Notes under the pieces: model-generated | What the model saw: the letters and a program-made list of their open reading frames with translations, nothing else | Told to the model about the DNA's origin: nothing | Databases searched by the model: none | Shown here: one piece after another, positions 1 through 7,082 of the stretch | How positions within the stretch are numbered: position 1 is the stretch's first letter | Layout: the number at the start of each line of letters is the position of its first letter | Made by a program: the position numbers and the translations under genes | Origin: Actinomycetota bacterium | Lineage (GTDB): Bacteria > Actinomycetota > Thermoleophilia > UBA2241 | Reading direction: 5' to 3' | Assembly: GCA_012719015.1 (NCBI GenBank) | Contig: JAAYBE010000004.1 | Location: forward strand, 1 to 7,999 | Length of the DNA stretch: 7,999 nt

Positions 1-1
1 G

Positions 2-880
2 ACCGTGGACCTCGGCGAGACCACACTGGGCGCCCCGGTGCGCATCGTCCGCCGGCTGGCGCAGGCGGACCTCGCGGTCACGGTCGGCGTGGTCGAACCG
101 CACCTGTACGCGGGGTTCTCCGGCGGGGTGAAGGGCGTCGCCATCGGATGCGCGGGGCGCGAGACGATCGCCTGGACGCATCGCCCGGCGTTCATCTCGA
201 GGCCGGGCGTCACCGTCGCCCGCCTGCGCGGCAACCCGTTCCAGGCGACGCTGCGGGAGATCGCCGCGCGCACGCCGCTCGCCTGGGCCGTCAATCTGGT
301 CACGGCCGGCGGGGCGGCCGCGGCCGTCCGCGCCGGCGACCCCGCCGTCGTCCAGGCGGCGCTGGCACGTGACGCGGCGCCAGAGTGGGTGCGCCACTGC
401 TCGCGCCGCTACGACGTCGTGGTCGCCGGCGTCCCGGCGCCCAAGAGCGACAACCTGTACCAGGCGAGCCGCGCGGCGACGTACCTCGGCCTCGCCGCCC
501 GGCCCGCGGTCGCCGACGGCGGCCTCATCGTCCTGTGCGCCGATCTGCCGGCTGGCGCCGGCGACGGACCCGGCGAGCGCAACTTCCTCGCCGTGCTCTC
601 CGCCGCGCGGTCGCCGGACGAACTGCTCGCGCGCGGCCTGCGGGACGCGCTGGGACCGGGCGGTCAGCGCTCCTTCGTCCTGGCGCGTGTGCTCGAGAGG
701 CACCGGCTGGCCGTCGTCGGCGCGGCCGACCCCGGACTGCTCGCGCCGCTCGCGCACCTCGGCGTGGCGGCGTTCGACTCCATCGCCGCCGCCCTCGCCG
801 TCGAGGACGCACGCCTCGGCCGTCGGGCGTCCGTCCTCGCCGTGGCCGACGCCATGTCGACGGTCGTCAGCGCCCCCTGA
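2..880 (+). CDS. LarA-family nickel-pincer racemase/epimerase homologue, 5'-truncated by window edge
   Basis: This is the C-terminal two-thirds of a lactate racemase (LarA, DUF2088) family protein. The reading frame is open to the left edge, so the GTG at position 5 is probably not the start; known LarA proteins are about 425 residues and carry roughly 140 more residues upstream. Numbering from that GTG codon, the signature EPHLYAGFSGGVK spans residues 31-43. By comparison with Lactobacillus plantarum LarA, His33 matches His174, Lys43 matches Lys184 (the lysine that binds the nickel-pincer nucleotide cofactor), and His59, exactly 16 residues later, matches His200. Tyr152 in NLYQASR matches Tyr294, but the position of Lys298 is Arg156. 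The family catalyses racemisation or epimerisation of 2-hydroxy acids in the cytoplasm. The actual substrate cannot be read from the sequence, and the Lys-to-Arg change argues against assuming lactate. No larB, larC or larE is in the window. Confidence 0.88.
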   Translation, partial: TVDLGETTLGAPVRIVRRLAQADLAVTVGVVEPHLYAGFSGGVKGVAIGCAGRETIAWTHRPAFISRPGVTVARLRGNPFQATLREIAARTPLAWAVNLVTAGGAAAAVRAGDPAVVQAALARDAAPEWVRHCSRRYDVVVAGVPAPKSDNLYQASRAATYLGLAARPAVADGGLIVLCADLPAGAGDGPGERNFLAVLSAARSPDELLARGLRDALGPGGQRSFVLARVLERHRLAVVGAADPGLLAPLAHLGVAAFDSIAAALAVEDARLGRRASVLAVADAMSTVVSAP

Positions 881-902
881 GCACCGCCGCGCCCGTCGTA
901 GG

Positions 903-925
903 CCGCCGGCGACCGTCGCCGGCGG
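903..925 (+). terminator. GC hairpin after the LarA-like gene, candidate terminator
   Basis: A perfect 10-bp inverted repeat (CCGCCGGCGA, loop CCG, TCGCCGGCGG) begins 22 bases after the stop of the LarA-like gene and ends 73 bases before the next start. No T-run follows it, so it is not a classical intrinsic terminator. Strong GC stems without a U tract are common at transcript ends in high-GC Actinobacteria. The stem is directly visible; its terminator role is inferred from position. It could also act in mRNA stability. Confidence 0.5.
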
Positions 926-987
926 ACCCGCGCCGCTTCGTCTCGTCCCGTGTTTGGCACGTGGAAGACATTAAGTGGAGGCGTCGT

Positions 988-994
988 GAGGAGG
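988..994 (+). promoter_or_regulatory. Ribosome binding site of the M50 protease gene
   Basis: GAGGAGG lies four bases before the ATG at 999. It is a near-perfect Shine-Dalgarno match and fixes the start of the protease gene. It also shows that the other open frame beginning at 950 is not the coding one. Confidence 0.8.
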
Positions 995-998
995 ATCG

Positions 999-2150
999 AT
1001 GACCGGTATCAGGGTCGGCCGCCTCTTCGGCATCGAGCTCGCCGTCCATCCGAGCTGGTTCTTCGTGCTGGTCTTCTTCGCCTCCACACTGGCGACCGGC
1101 TTCTTCCCGCGCGCCCACCCCGAGTGGGGTCTGACGACGACATGGGGCATCGCCGTCGCCGCGACCCTGTTGCTCTTCGCCTCGGTGGTCGCGCACGAGC
1201 TGGGCCATTCGCTCGTGGCGCGGTCCCAGGGCGTCCCCGTGAGCGGCATCACCCTGTTCCTCCTCGGCGGAGTGGCCCGGCTGGGCCGCGAGCCGGACTC
1301 CCCGGGCCGCGAGGCCTGGATGGCCGTCGCCGGACCGCTGGTGAGCGTGGCGATCGCCGGCGGCTCGCTCGGCGCCGCCTCCCTGGTGCCGGGCCCGGAC
1401 CAACTCGTCGCCCTGCTCACGTACCTCGGCGTGGTCAACGCGGTCCTCGTCGCCTTCAACCTCCTGCCCGGCTTCCCTATGGACGGCGGACGGGTGCTCC
1501 GCGCGCTCCTGTGGCGGATCACCGGCGACCGCGTGCGCGCGACCGTCTGGGCGGCAGGGGTCGGTCAGGCGTTCGCGTGGCTCTTCATCGCCCTGGGGAC
1601 CGGCCAGATCCTTGTCGCCGGCGGTCTCGGCGGCGTCTGGCTGATCCTCGTCGGCTGGATGCTGATCCAAGCGGCACGGGCGACGGCCCGTCAGACCGTG
1701 GTCGAGGACCTCCTGACCGGAGTGTCGGCGCGGCGGCTCATGACGACCCCGCGGGGCTGGCTCTCGCCGTACATGACGCTGGCCTGGGCGGCACGCGACC
1801 GCCTGCGCGACTGGGACACACGCTGCCTGCCGGTTGCGCCGGAGGATCCGGACGCCGAGTACGGCGGCCTGATGTGCGTCCGGGATCTGGAGCGTACCGC
1901 GCCGGACCGCTACGACCACGACCGTGTGCGCGACGTCATGACGCCGACGGCGGACCTGCCGACGGTGACCCCGGAGACCGGCGCCGCGGACGTCCTGCGC
2001 CTGCTGCGCGAGAAGGAGGCCGACAGGGCGGTCGTCGTGGACCGGGGCGGCCGTCTGCTCGGGTTCGTCGACGCGGAGGCGTTCGCGCGCTTCCTGAGCG
2101 TCCGCCGGCGACCGGACGGCCGCCTCAAGCCGCCGTCTAGGGCAGCTTGA
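999..2150 (+). CDS. Site-2 protease family (M50B) intramembrane metalloprotease with two C-terminal CBS domains
   Basis: This is a complete 383-residue integral membrane zinc protease. It would cut substrates such as membrane-bound anti-sigma factors or other single-pass proteins inside the bilayer. The zinc motif HELGH is at residues 66-70, at the end of a hydrophobic segment (about 49-65). The second catalytic motif NLLPGFPMDGG is at 154-164, with Asp162 as the expected third zinc ligand. The FLLGGVARL loop (87-95) is typical of the family. Hydrophobic segments are visible near 18-36, 49-65, 80-95, 107-130, 135-156, 185-200 and 205-225. After that comes a soluble tail with two CBS units: the first about 243-300, the second about 310-375, starting at RDVMTP. 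CBS pairs usually bind adenine nucleotides, so regulation by energy state is plausible. The same order (S2P core then CBS pair) is known from archaeal MJ0392 and mycobacterial Rip3. The substrate is unknown. The gene appears monocistronic between a hairpin and a convergent neighbour. Confidence 0.93.
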   Translation: MTGIRVGRLFGIELAVHPSWFFVLVFFASTLATGFFPRAHPEWGLTTTWGIAVAATLLLFASVVAHELGHSLVARSQGVPVSGITLFLLGGVARLGREPDSPGREAWMAVAGPLVSVAIAGGSLGAASLVPGPDQLVALLTYLGVVNAVLVAFNLLPGFPMDGGRVLRALLWRITGDRVRATVWAAGVGQAFAWLFIALGTGQILVAGGLGGVWLILVGWMLIQAARATARQTVVEDLLTGVSARRLMTTPRGWLSPYMTLAWAARDRLRDWDTRCLPVAPEDPDAEYGGLMCVRDLERTAPDRYDHDRVRDVMTPTADLPTVTPETGAADVLRLLREKEADRAVVVDRGGRLLGFVDAEAFARFLSVRRRPDGRLKPPSRAA

Positions 2151-4776
2151 CGACCACGGCGGCGCAGTCGTCCGCGAGCACGCCGCCCGAGTACTCCCTG
2201 ACGGCCTCGAGGAGTGTGTCGGCCAGGTCCCGTGCGCCGAGCGACAGGTTGGCGCGCACGGTCTGCAGCAGCCGCTCCTCGCCGAAGAGCGCGCCGTCGC
2301 GGCGGGCCTCCGTGATCCCGTCGGTGTAGAGGACGACGCACGAGTCGTCAGGCAGCACGGCGCGGTTGGTCGGGTACGTCGCCCCGAGGAACACGCCGAT
2401 CGGGACGCCGCCCTCCTCCGGCACCGGGAACACGCCCTGCCCGGCGAGCGCCACCGGGCGCGGATGACCGGCGCAGGCGTACTCGAACACGTGGCGCGCC
2501 ACGTCGACGTAGGCCACGACGAGGGTGACGAACGGCTGGTTGGGCGTCTGCGCGATCACCGCCGCGTTCAGCCGGGAGAGCGCCTCCCCCGGCGACCCCT
2601 CGGCGGCGTAGGCGCGCAGCATGTAGCGGACCACCGCCGACTGGGCGGCCGCGGCGAGGCTCTTGCCGCACACGTCGCCGACGATGATCATGAGCCGACC
2701 CGGCCCGAGGGAGACGATGTCGTAGAAGTCGCCGCCGACACGCGCCGCGTCCGTGGCGGCGCGATAGCGGACGCCGACCTCGATCCCGGGGACCGCCGGC
2801 GGGTCCATCAGGAGCGCCTCCTGGAAGGTCTCGGCGATGGCGTGCTCACGCTGGTAGGCGAGCGAGTTGTGCATGCTCGCGTCGAGCTGCGCCGCCAGTG
2901 TGCCCAGCAGGAGCCTGTCTTCGTCGTCGAACTCGCCGAGCTCCTTGTCGGCGACCACCAGCGCCAGCGGCTGCGGCGTAGCCTCCCCCTCCAACGCCGC
3001 AGCGATGAGGGTGGTGTCGCGCTGCCCGCCCCCTGTGAGGATCGCGACGCCGGCGTCTGCCCCGTCCCCCGACATCCCGGCCCGCCTGCAGCGCGCGAGC
3101 AGATCGGCCTCGGCGGCTGCGGCGAGGTTCGCTGCCGGGCGGCCGGCGACCGCCAGCGAGCGCGCCACGAGATAACCGCCGGCCCCCGCGACCACCGCTG
3201 CACTGCCCGCCTGGAGCAGGTCGACCGCGGCGCGCGTGACCTCGTCAAGCACCTCCCCGAGGTCGGCGCGGTCGAGCCGCCGGTTGAGGTCGAGCGTGAA
3301 CGACTGCAGCCGCTGCAGGCGGCGAGCGAGGCGGTTCCGCCGCTCGGCCGTGTCCTGCACCTCGGTGAAGATGCGCGCCTTCTCGATCGCCAGGCCGGCG
3401 AACCGGCAGATGCTCCGCGCCAGCTCCACCTCCTCGTCGGAGAAGTCGCGGCCCTCGCGGCGGTCTCTCAGCTCGGCGAGGGCCAGCACGTGCTCCCGGA
3501 TGCGGAGCGGGATGACAAGCTCGGCGTTGTAGCCGAACCGGCTCATCAGGTCACGCTCGGCACGGTTCAGCCGGGGGTCCTCCCGCGACGCGACGATCAC
3601 CGGCCGGCGGCTGCGGACGGCCGTCGCATTGGTGGCGAAGTCATCGATCGCGTACTCCCTCCCTCTCCACTCCGTGGCGTCGAACACGCCGTCTTCGTAA
3701 CTGACCAGGGTGCGCATGACGCCCGCCCCCGCGTCGACCTCGTGGATCTCGCAGGCGGGCACGTCCAGCGCCTCGACCAGCCTCACCGTCAGCGCCTGGA
3801 GGAGGTCGTCCACGTCGCCGCTCTGGGCGAAGTCCAGGCTGGAGTCGCGCACCAGCTCGAGGTCGCGGCGCCGCCTCTCCAGCTCGGCCATGAGGCGCAC
3901 GTTGTCGACGGTGGCGCCGAGGTATCGGGCGAGGCCCTCGCCGAGCGTGATCTGCTCGCCGTTGTACTCGCCCGCGTCCTGCCGCCGGTTGTACACGAGC
4001 ACGCCGACCTCGCGCTCCAGCGAGCGCATGGGCAGCACCAGGACGCGCTCCAGCCGCAGGTGGACGGCCAGCGGCGCCAGCGGTGACGGGTCGCCCTGCG
4101 CGAAGTCGCGTGTGAGCGCCGCGCCGGCGCGCAGCGCCTGTGCGGCGAGCGGGACCTCTTCGAGAGGCGCCGTGAACTCCCGGGGGTCCATTCCGAGACC
4201 GAAGCCGGCGCGGCCGCGCCACCCGTCGCCCTCGAGCAGCAGCAGGACGCCTTCGCCGGCCTCGAGCTGCTCGCCGAGACGGTCGAGCGCGTAGACGAGC
4301 AGCTGGTCGAGGTCGTCGCCTGAGCCTCCGCCGCCGAGGACGTCGGCGCCGGCCTCGAAGAGCTGGGCGCGCAGCACCGCGTGCTCGGTGGCCGTCGTCA
4401 GCCGCCGGATGAGGTAGGAGACCATCACGAGGGCGGCGCCGACGGCGGCGAAGTAGAGCAGCAGCAGCCACCGATCCGCGTCGATCGGACCTTCCCAGAA
4501 GAACACGAGGGCCGAGAGCGCCACCGCCACGGCCACGGCGAAGGCGACGGCGCGCCAGTGCACCGCGAGAGCCAGGAAGAGCAGGGGGACCGCATAGAGC
4601 CCGTCCACCAGGTACTCCGGGTGCATCACGTCCGCGAGGAACACCGCTGCGATGCCGATGGAGCCGGCGACGCTGCAGAGCACCGGATGCATGCGCAGCC
4701 AGGCGATCGCCCGGAGGATGCGGGGATGGCGCCGCTGGAGGGCGTCGAACGAGGCGTTGGTCTCGGCGACCGGCAT
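2137..4776 (-). CDS. Membrane-anchored triple-GAF SpoIIE-type (PP2C) serine phosphatase
   Basis: This 879-residue protein has a sensor-effector layout. Four hydrophobic segments lie near residues 33-50, 56-72, 75-93 and 103-122, forming a 4-TM N-terminal module that resembles DUF4118/MASE-like sensor regions without a firm match. A short helical linker follows, then three GAF-like domains at about 155-290, 320-468 and 503-638, joined by Arg/Glu-rich coiled-coil-like linkers (296-310, 470-492). The C-terminal SpoIIE/PP2C phosphatase domain runs from about 665 to 878. Metal-binding motifs are intact: RVGGDFYD (679-686, Asp683), VGDVCGK (699-705, Asp701), CAGHPRP (768-774), LYTDGITEAR (816-825, Asp819) and DDCAAVVV (869-876). 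Such enzymes dephosphorylate Ser-phosphorylated STAS anti-anti-sigma factors in partner-switching pathways. No such partner is encoded here. ATG 4776 is preceded at four bases by AAGGGGG. The gap of 73 bases to the upstream alkD-like gene allows a separate promoter. Its stop lies inside the 3' end of the protease gene on the other strand. Confidence 0.93.
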   Translation of the reverse strand: MPVAETNASFDALQRRHPRILRAIAWLRMHPVLCSVAGSIGIAAVFLADVMHPEYLVDGLYAVPLLFLALAVHWRAVAFAVAVAVALSALVFFWEGPIDADRWLLLLYFAAVGAALVMVSYLIRRLTTATEHAVLRAQLFEAGADVLGGGGSGDDLDQLLVYALDRLGEQLEAGEGVLLLLEGDGWRGRAGFGLGMDPREFTAPLEEVPLAAQALRAGAALTRDFAQGDPSPLAPLAVHLRLERVLVLPMRSLEREVGVLVYNRRQDAGEYNGEQITLGEGLARYLGATVDNVRLMAELERRRRDLELVRDSSLDFAQSGDVDDLLQALTVRLVEALDVPACEIHEVDAGAGVMRTLVSYEDGVFDATEWRGREYAIDDFATNATAVRSRRPVIVASREDPRLNRAERDLMSRFGYNAELVIPLRIREHVLALAELRDRREGRDFSDEEVELARSICRFAGLAIEKARIFTEVQDTAERRNRLARRLQRLQSFTLDLNRRLDRADLGEVLDEVTRAAVDLLQAGSAAVVAGAGGYLVARSLAVAGRPAANLAAAAEADLLARCRRAGMSGDGADAGVAILTGGGQRDTTLIAAALEGEATPQPLALVVADKELGEFDDEDRLLLGTLAAQLDASMHNSLAYQREHAIAETFQEALLMDPPAVPGIEVGVRYRAATDAARVGGDFYDIVSLGPGRLMIIVGDVCGKSLAAAAQSAVVRYMLRAYAAEGSPGEALSRLNAAVIAQTPNQPFVTLVVAYVDVARHVFEYACAGHPRPVALAGQGVFPVPEEGGVPIGVFLGATYPTNRAVLPDDSCVVLYTDGITEARRDGALFGEERLLQTVRANLSLGARDLADTLLEAVREYSGGVLADDCAAVVVKLP

Positions 4777-4780
4777 CCGA

Positions 4781-4787
4781 CCCCCTT
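4781..4787 (-). promoter_or_regulatory. Ribosome binding site of the SpoIIE-type phosphatase gene
   Basis: On the - strand AAGGGGG lies four bases before the ATG at 4776-4774, a good Shine-Dalgarno site that supports this start. The rest of the 73-base gap between this gene and the upstream alkD-like gene (4777-4849) shows no clear promoter hexamers or strong hairpin. Confidence 0.65.
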
Positions 4788-4849
4788 GGCCGACGGTGGG
4801 CGATGCGCCGCGTGCGAGTCCCTACGGTACTACGCGCCGTCCGGCTGCG

Positions 4850-5617
4850 CTACGGAGACCGACGACGGATCCGCTCCAGCGTGCTCTCGCGACGCAGCTC
4901 GCGCAGTGCGTCCCGCGCGATCCAGCGGCCGCTGCGGGCGGCCGGGTCCCTGCGGTCGGCGGCGGCGCGCGTCTCCGCCTCGGCCAGGATGGCCTCGGCC
5001 GTGGCCACCGCCGCCGCGTGCAGCCGGAGGTTCCGCTTGCCGATGTTGCGCAAGGCCCAGTTGACCGCCTTCTTCACGTAGTTGCGGTCGTCGCCCGCCT
5101 CGCGGCGGCACAGCTCGAGGATCCTGAGGAACGGTTCGTCGGCCGCCGCCTTGTCCTGTGCGGCGAGGGCGGCGGCCGTGGCGAACGCCGCCCGCTTGAC
5201 CCACTCGTCCCCGGCGGCGCTCCACTCGTCCACCTTCTCCCAGGCGAGCGGCGTCTTGTCGAAGAGGTTGGACGTGACCTGGTCGCAGACGTCCCAGGAG
5301 CCGGACTCCGCCGCCCAGGCGTCCATCTGCTCCGCAGTGACCAGCGCGGGGTCGTCGACCATGCCGGCCAACAGGCGCGCTTCGTGGTTGCCGGTCGCCC
5401 ACAGGGCCAGCGCCAGCTCGTGGTCGGACCCGAGCTCCCTGGCGATCCGGCGCAGCTCGTACACCGACACGCCGAAGGCGTCGTCGGTGCGGATGCCGTA
5501 GCGCGCCATCCCCGCGCGGGCCTCCTCGCTGCCCAGCGCCTCGATCCGCCGCAGCAGGGCCTCGGCGCGGGCGACCGCTTCGCGACCTGCCCCTCCGCCG
5601 CGGTCCAAGGCTTCCAT
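4850..5617 (-). CDS. DNA alkylation repair protein, AlkD/HEAT-like repeat family
   Basis: This 255-residue, mostly alpha-helical protein belongs to the AlkC/AlkD-type DNA alkylation repair family (COG4912). These are glycosylases built from HEAT-like repeats that remove N3- or N7-alkylated purines without flipping the base. Typical family segments are visible: NHEARLLA (77-84), SWDVCDQV (107-114), WVKRAAFA (139-146), KKAVNWALRNIGKRN (182-196) and RWIARDALREL (231-241). Trp108, Asp112 and Arg142 match the order of Bacillus cereus AlkD Trp109, Asp113 and Arg148, including the exact Trp-to-Asp spacing, so activity is likely. The assignment of these three residues is my alignment by eye. The ATG at 5617 is preceded by GAGGCG at six bases (5624-5629), inside the end of the MttB-like gene, and only one base separates that gene's TGA from this ATG. 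The two are therefore co-transcribed and probably translationally coupled. Confidence 0.9.
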   Translation of the reverse strand: MEALDRGGGAGREAVARAEALLRRIEALGSEEARAGMARYGIRTDDAFGVSVYELRRIARELGSDHELALALWATGNHEARLLAGMVDDPALVTAEQMDAWAAESGSWDVCDQVTSNLFDKTPLAWEKVDEWSAAGDEWVKRAAFATAAALAAQDKAAADEPFLRILELCRREAGDDRNYVKKAVNWALRNIGKRNLRLHAAAVATAEAILAEAETRAAADRRDPAARSGRWIARDALRELRRESTLERIRRRSP

Positions 5618-5618
5618 G

Positions 5619-7082
5619 TCAGGCGCCTCGCGACCCCAGGGCGGCGTCGGCGGCGCTGAGGATCCTGGTCAGCTCGGCGGCCTTGTCGGCCTCGAGCGGC
5701 TCCGGACGGTAGTCACGCCAGAGCTCCTCGGCGCGCTCGCGCGCGACCTCGACCGGGTCGCGCAAGGACCCGTCCGCGGCGAGCTGGTGCGTGAGCGCCG
5801 GCACGACCGCCGCGCGCATGTGCCGACGCGTATGCCGATTACCGAGGAAGTGTCCCCCGGGTCCGACTTCGGCGATCGCCTCAAGCGCCATCTCCTCGTC
5901 GTCGAGATCGATGTCCATGACCGCGTAGCGGGCACGACGGTAGATGTCGTCACCGAGGATCAGGTGCTCCGGATAGAACAGCGTGTACACGTTCACGAGC
6001 CCGATGCTCGGAAGCAGCTCGGAGCCCTCTGACGCCACCTGAGCGAGGTCGAGCGCCTCCTCCACGCCGGCCTGCCAGGTGCCCGGGGTCGGCGAATCAG
6101 TCCCGCAGGCGGCCGACTCCGCGGGCACGCCCCAGTGGTGGGCCAGCTCGGTGCCCAACGCGCGTGTGCGCCCGTCGAGCGGGAAGCTGATGAAGTTGCC
6201 CGACCGCGGGTCGGCCCAGCTCTGCATGGTGGAGTGCAGCACCGGCGCTCCGGGGCTCGCCAGCTGCAGCGCGACGGTGGCGGCGACCAGTTCGGCTGAC
6301 CCGAGGGCGTAGGCGCCGGCCTTGGTCGCCGGCGCCGTGGTGCCGAGGGTCGGCATGGTCACCCAGGCGACCGGCACCCCGGCGGCGGCGAACACCAGCG
6401 CAGCCTCCATGGCGTCCTCGTCGATCACCAGCGGAGAGACGGTGCCGATGAGGCCGCTGAGGACCGGCCGGCGGCGCAGCTCCTCGGCCCCGCCGGCGAT
6501 CACGGTGGCCATCTCCACGGCGTAGCGAGCCTCCCGCCCGCCGTTGACCATGCCCTGCAGGTGCTTGACCGTGTTGTTCCAGCCGGCATCGAGCTCGTGC
6601 AGCTGTGCCGTCTCGCCGCAGTCGCCGGCGCTCACGGTCGGCCACCAGAAGGAGATGCTCGAGAGGGCGTCCTGCAGGCGGGTGATGTCGGCGAGGTCGG
6701 CCTTCGTCGACGGGCGGCGCTCCCGCGTGCGGAAGTCGACCACCTCCACGCCGCACCCGTCCGTGGTGCAGTAGGTGCGGCCGTCGCCGACGGCGATGTC
6801 GCAGCTCGCGTCGCGGGCGCCGAGGACGAAGCGCCGCGGCGCCCTGTCCATCGCCTCGAGCACCAGGTCCGGAGGCAGCTTGACGACCTCGGTCGCCCGG
6901 TCGATCGCCGCTCCCGCCTCCTCGAGGATGTCGAGCGCCCTGCTGCTGCGGATGCGCACCCCGACCGTCTCGAGGATGTCCAGCGTCGCCTGCTTGAGCC
7001 TGTCGAGCTGAGCAGCCGAGTGGTACGTACGCGTGAACGCCGGCTCGATAGGCTCGATCGGCGGCCTCTGTGTGTCGCTCAC
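5619..7082 (-). CDS. Trimethylamine methyltransferase (MttB) superfamily protein, non-pyrrolysine type
   Basis: This is a cytoplasmic TIM-barrel methyltransferase of the MttB/COG5598 superfamily, 487 residues if started at GTG 7082, which is the usual family length. Family members move a methyl group from a quaternary or tertiary amine to a corrinoid protein. Recognisable segments are the N-terminal helix ending LETVGVRI (37-44), the barrel core with LIGTVSPLVID (211-221), the STMQSWADPRSGN stretch (284-296), the TDSPTPGTWQAGVEEAL region (328-344) and VGPGGHFLGNRHTRRHMR (406-423). There is no in-frame amber codon, so it is not a pyrrolysine enzyme. It falls with MtgB-type relatives, for which glycine betaine, carnitine or proline betaine are known substrates; the substrate here is unknown. 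The frame is open up to 7337. GTG 7082 is chosen because GGGGAG lies six bases upstream; ATG 7106 is an alternative with no good ribosome site. No corrinoid protein gene is adjacent. It leads the tight pair with the AlkD-like gene. Confidence 0.9.
   Translation of the reverse strand: MSDTQRPPIEPIEPAFTRTYHSAAQLDRLKQATLDILETVGVRIRSSRALDILEEAGAAIDRATEVVKLPPDLVLEAMDRAPRRFVLGARDASCDIAVGDGRTYCTTDGCGVEVVDFRTRERRPSTKADLADITRLQDALSSISFWWPTVSAGDCGETAQLHELDAGWNNTVKHLQGMVNGGREARYAVEMATVIAGGAEELRRRPVLSGLIGTVSPLVIDEDAMEAALVFAAAGVPVAWVTMPTLGTTAPATKAGAYALGSAELVAATVALQLASPGAPVLHSTMQSWADPRSGNFISFPLDGRTRALGTELAHHWGVPAESAACGTDSPTPGTWQAGVEEALDLAQVASEGSELLPSIGLVNVYTLFYPEHLILGDDIYRRARYAVMDIDLDDEEMALEAIAEVGPGGHFLGNRHTRRHMRAAVVPALTHQLAADGSLRDPVEVARERAEELWRDYRPEPLEADKAAELTRILSAADAALGSRGA

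Noticed and set aside
954..976. TTGGCA...TTAAGT as a promoter, or TGGCAC as a sigma-54 site, before the protease gene
   Set aside because: The spacing between hexamers is only 11 bases and the -10 match is poor. The sigma-54 GG-N10-GC spacing is not met.
867..1919. 350-residue open frame on the - strand
   Set aside because: It is antisense to the M50 protease gene, which has HELGH, PMDGG and CBS motifs. The antisense product is low-complexity Arg/Gly/Glu sequence.
950..2140. 396-residue + strand frame overlapping the protease gene in another phase
   Set aside because: It is Arg/Pro/Gly-rich with no motifs. The GAGGAGG site and the zinc protease motifs fix the frame starting at 999.
2464..4086. 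540-residue open frame on the + strand
   Set aside because: It lies fully antisense to the SpoIIE phosphatase gene, is rich in Arg/His/Gly/Asp without any recognisable motif, and has no ribosome site. Long antisense frames are expected in very GC-rich genes.
4652..5659. 335-residue open frame on the + strand
   Set aside because: It is antisense to the alkD-like gene and its flanks; no domain is visible in it.
5619..7082. Pyrrolysine-containing trimethylamine methyltransferase
   Set aside because: The whole frame is free of amber codons and ends in TGA, so no pyrrolysine can be encoded.
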